Assembly: GCA_020061545.1 (NCBI GenBank)
Contig: JAGUYA010000102.1
Location: 1-7,749, forward strand
Source of the DNA: Candidatus Omnitrophota bacterium
GTDB lineage: Bacteria > Omnitrophota > Gorgyraeia > Gygaellales > Profunditerraquicolaceae
DNA: 7,749 bases
Reading direction: 5' to 3'
Position numbers and translations under genes: made by a program. The notes beneath the pieces are model-generated. The model had not been told where the DNA came from and did no database searches. It saw only the letters and a list, made by a program, of their open reading frames with translations. Position 1 is the stretch's first letter; the number at the start of each line of letters is the position of its first letter. Positions 5,694 to 7,749 of the stretch are shown here, one piece after another.

Positions 5694-6623
5694 CTAAAAA
5701 TGATGGAAGCCTCCAGGTTTAATAACTTTTTCCCGGCCCTGCTTATCCACCAATCTCAGGCCGTATATTTCTCGCGTAATTTCTCCGATGGGCTGAAAAT
5801 TAGTTAGCCTCTTTAAAAGAAGTTTTTTCGCATCGTTACGCGAAAGGGTAAAAAGCAACTCAAAATCTTCTCCCATATAAAGCGCATCTTTTAAAGTGCA
5901 AGCCTGTTTACCCCGCCCCGCGCCAGAGGTGCGGGGTTTACTCAGCGGGATTAAATCCTCATAGATTATTGCTCCGACCGAACTTTGCTCTAAGATATGG
6001 CCTAAGTCAGGAGCTAAGCCATCAGATATATCAATCAGAGAGTTTACTTTAAAGTTTCTCACCAGAAATCTTGCTTCTTTTAATCGTGGCGTAAACTTCA
6101 GGTGTTTACCTAAGATAGAACCGCCGAGTTCGCCGGTGACAAATATTATATCGCCTATCCTCGCCCCGCTTCTTAAAACAAGGTTTTTCTTTTCTACAAA
6201 TCCTAACATACTTATATCAACGCTTAAAAGTCTCGCGCGGCTTAAGTCTCCGCCTACGATATTGATATTGTATTTCCTGGCCAGACTCAACATCCCTTTA
6301 ATAAGTTTATCTATAAACTCAACCGAGGTATTTCCAGGCATGCCTAACGATACCAGACAATAGCGCGGTAAGCCAGCGCAAGCAGCAATGTCGCTAATGG
6401 ATACGGCGATGGCTTTTCTTCCGATAAGATAGGGGTTATCCTGGAGAGTAAAATCTGTATTTTCTATTATCATATCGCAGGTAAAGAGTTGATATCTATT
6501 TTTGTCGAACTTTAAGACCGCGCAATCATCCCCTAAGCCTTTTATAACTGATGCATCGGTCTTAATGAACTTTCTTATTCTTTCGATTAAACCAAATTCT
6601 CCTATTTTAGTTATCTGCGTCAT
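5694..6623 (-). CDS. thiL: Thiamine-monophosphate kinase
   Basis: ThiL phosphorylates thiamine monophosphate to thiamine diphosphate with ATP, the last step of cofactor synthesis. The 309-residue product shows the family motifs in order: GEFGLIERI (8-16), GDDCAVL (31-37), the metal-site segment CDMIIENTDF (49-58), SDIAACAG (77-84), GGDLSRA (124-130), VTGELGGS (162-169), DISDGLAPDLGHI (198-210), GEDFELLFT (251-259) and IGEIT (279-283). The histidine usually found before the F in the DxxxExxHF stretch is aspartate here (D57). Residues about 229-240 (KPRTSGAGRGKQ) are encoded by a GC-rich palindromic element sitting in a variable loop. It overlaps mtnA by 4 bp (ATGA), implying coupled translation, and precedes tsaE by 28 bp. 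Confidence 0.95.
   Translation of the reverse strand: MTQITKIGEFGLIERIRKFIKTDASVIKGLGDDCAVLKFDKNRYQLFTCDMIIENTDFTLQDNPYLIGRKAIAVSISDIAACAGLPRYCLVSLGMPGNTSVEFIDKLIKGMLSLARKYNINIVGGDLSRARLLSVDISMLGFVEKKNLVLRSGARIGDIIFVTGELGGSILGKHLKFTPRLKEARFLVRNFKVNSLIDISDGLAPDLGHILEQSSVGAIIYEDLIPLSKPRTSGAGRGKQACTLKDALYMGEDFELLFTLSRNDAKKLLLKRLTNFQPIGEITREIYGLRLVDKQGREKVIKPGGFHHF
5911..5936. repeat. GC-rich palindromic element read in frame within thiL
   Basis: CCCCGCGCC (5916-5924) faces GGTGCGGGG (5928-5936) around an AGA loop, forming a 9-bp stem with one G-T wobble. An extra CCCCG (5911-5915) directly precedes it, so the CCCCGC motif is duplicated. Almost all bases are G or C in an otherwise AT-rich gene. 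In the thiL frame it yields the residues PRTSGAGRG. The element has the look of a mobile palindromic insert tolerated in a surface loop; that origin is inferred. Confidence 0.65.
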
Positions 6624-7660
6624 TTTAATATTTTAACAATATTCTTTATAAAAGGTGGCCTGATAATACCTTTATCCGTAATTATGGCAGTGATTAAATG
6701 CTGCGGCGTGATATCAAAGGCAGGATTGAATACTTTTATATTACGACCAGTAATAGGCCTTTTAAAGAATAACCCTGTAACTTCTTTGCTATTACGTTCC
6801 TCAATAGGAATATCTTTACCCGTCTTTATTCTCAAGTTAAAAGTGGAATGAGGCGCGGCGATATAAAAAGGAATCTTATGATAATGGCTTAAAACCGCTA
6901 AATTATAGGTGCCGATTTTATTGGCAGTATCTGCGTTTGCCGCAATTCTATCTGCGCCAGCAATTACTTTGCCTATTTTCCCCTGTTGCATTAATGTGGC
7001 TGCCATACTATCGCAGATAAGCGTAACATCAATACCTTTTTTCTTTAATTCCCAGGTAGTCAGGCGTGCACCCTGTAACAAAGGACGGGTTTCGCAGGCA
7101 TAGACTTTTAAGCGTTTGCCTTCCTCTTTTGCCTTATAAATTACACCTAATGCTGTGCCGTAATCAATTGTGGCCAGAATCCCGGCATTACAAATGGTTA
7201 ATATTGTATCTTTGTCTTTAATTAACTTTGCGCCATAACGACCTATTCTACGGGAGGTTTGCCTGTCTTCTTCAATTATCTTCTGGGCTTCTTTGAAGAG
7301 TAATTTTTTTATCAGAGATACTGGCTCCTGCTGGTTTCTTACCGCAATGCTACACATCCTTTCTATACCCCAGAAAAGATTCCTGGCTGTAGGCCGACAG
7401 GAAGCCAGGTATTTTGCTACTTTCTCCAGATCTTTACTAAAATCGGCAAAATTCTTTGCCTTTGAGTCTTTAATACCCAAATACACACCCCAGGCTGCTG
7501 CCGCACCTAATGCCGGCGCTCCGCGGACTTTCAATTCTTTTATCGCCCTCCAGAGAGTCTTTAAGTCTTTAATATACAAATACTCTAATTTCAAAGGCAG
7601 CTTTGTCTGGTTAATTATTTTGATACTCTTATTTTTCCACTCTATCGTTCTAATATCCAT
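6620..7660 (-). CDS. mtnA: S-methyl-5-thioribose-1-phosphate isomerase
   Basis: MtnA converts 5-methylthioribose-1-phosphate to 5-methylthioribulose-1-phosphate in methionine salvage. The 346-residue product has full family length. Motifs: VRGAPALGAAAAWG (45-58), RPTARNLFWG (89-98), TICNAGILAT (155-164) with catalytic C157, ETRPLLQGARLTTWEL (190-204 region), CDSMA (216-220), GADRIAANADTANKIGTY (235-252) with catalytic D237, and FNPAFDITP with DKGIIRPPF near the C-terminus. Many relatives read THCNAG where this one has TICNAG. The related ribose-1,5-bisphosphate isomerase and eIF2B-like proteins are less likely given these motifs. GGGGG lies 10 nt before the ATG. Its stop overlaps the thiL start (ATGA). 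No other salvage gene is visible, and any partner may lie beyond the right edge. Confidence 0.95.
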   Translation of the reverse strand: MDIRTIEWKNKSIKIINQTKLPLKLEYLYIKDLKTLWRAIKELKVRGAPALGAAAAWGVYLGIKDSKAKNFADFSKDLEKVAKYLASCRPTARNLFWGIERMCSIAVRNQQEPVSLIKKLLFKEAQKIIEEDRQTSRRIGRYGAKLIKDKDTILTICNAGILATIDYGTALGVIYKAKEEGKRLKVYACETRPLLQGARLTTWELKKKGIDVTLICDSMAATLMQQGKIGKVIAGADRIAANADTANKIGTYNLAVLSHYHKIPFYIAAPHSTFNLRIKTGKDIPIEERNSKEVTGLFFKRPITGRNIKVFNPAFDITPQHLITAIITDKGIIRPPFIKNIVKILK

Positions 7661-7749
7661 ATCACTGCATCCCCCGAAATTAGTATATTTGTTGCGGGAT
7701 GTTGTTCGCGTGCTGAAATTTTTTGCCGTCTGCTACGGTTTACTTCCTC
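7661..7749 (-). other. Region upstream of mtnA, unassigned
   Basis: Reading leftward, one frame is open from the window edge through position 7642, giving EEVNRSRRQKISAREQHPATNILISG... and stopping 18 bp inside mtnA. The other two frames stop within 15 bases of the edge. The open stretch could be the C-terminus of an upstream gene overlapping mtnA, or chance. A TATACT (7682-7687, minus strand) resembles a -10 box but has no recognisable -35 at the right distance. Nothing here can be called with confidence. Confidence 0.2.

Noticed and set aside
6136..6363. Plus-strand open frame opposite thiL
   Set aside because: It is antisense to conserved ThiL motifs with no ribosome binding site or family resemblance.
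7682..7687. Promoter for the mtnA operon based on TATACT
   Set aside because: No recognisable -35 hexamer lies 16-18 bp upstream, so the match alone is not convincing.

Overview
The window is gene-dense chromosomal DNA, AT-rich by eye, with eight protein-coding genes and little spacer. It comes from a bacterium using the standard code: TGA is used as a stop by comF and mtnA. The adjacent LptF and LptG permeases point to a diderm that exports lipopolysaccharide. The palindromic and short-iterated repeats at gene edges resemble what is common in uncultivated lineages such as Omnitrophota, but that placement is an inference and 16S or marker genes would be needed. There is no sign of a prophage, transposase, CRISPR array or tRNA.

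Left part, + strand: positions 1-86 hold a strong two-tier hairpin and perhaps the end of a preceding RNA or gene. A near-consensus promoter (TTGACA, 17 bp, TGTTATGAT; 103-131) follows, then a leader of about 160 nt built from palindromic elements (158-309). Next come comF (300-1019), lptF (1048-2145) and lptG (2133-3233). lptF and lptG overlap by 13 bp and encode the two membrane subunits of the LPS-extracting ABC transporter LptB2FG.

Right part, - strand: mtnA, thiL, tsaE, tsaB and alr run leftward as a probable operon. mtnA and thiL share an ATGA stop/start overlap, and tsaE has a good Shine-Dalgarno. thiL-tsaE-tsaB is the same core order as in Bacillus (thiL-tsaE-tsaB-rimI-tsaD), but here alr follows tsaB where rimI and tsaD would be expected. 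The products cover methionine salvage (MtnA), thiamine diphosphate synthesis (ThiL), tRNA t6A modification (TsaE, TsaB) and D-alanine supply for peptidoglycan (Alr). The two operons converge so tightly that the lptG and alr stop codons overlap, which leaves no room for an intergenic terminator.

The most unusual content is repeat DNA rather than a new protein system. There are tandem hairpin elements in the comF leader, a GC-rich hairpin read in frame inside thiL, a palindrome of about 107 bp made of CCAAT repeats facing ATTGG repeats between tsaE and tsaB, and a similar array of 7-bp units between tsaB and alr. Several of these have been absorbed into reading frames, so they can mislead start-codon and C-terminus annotation.
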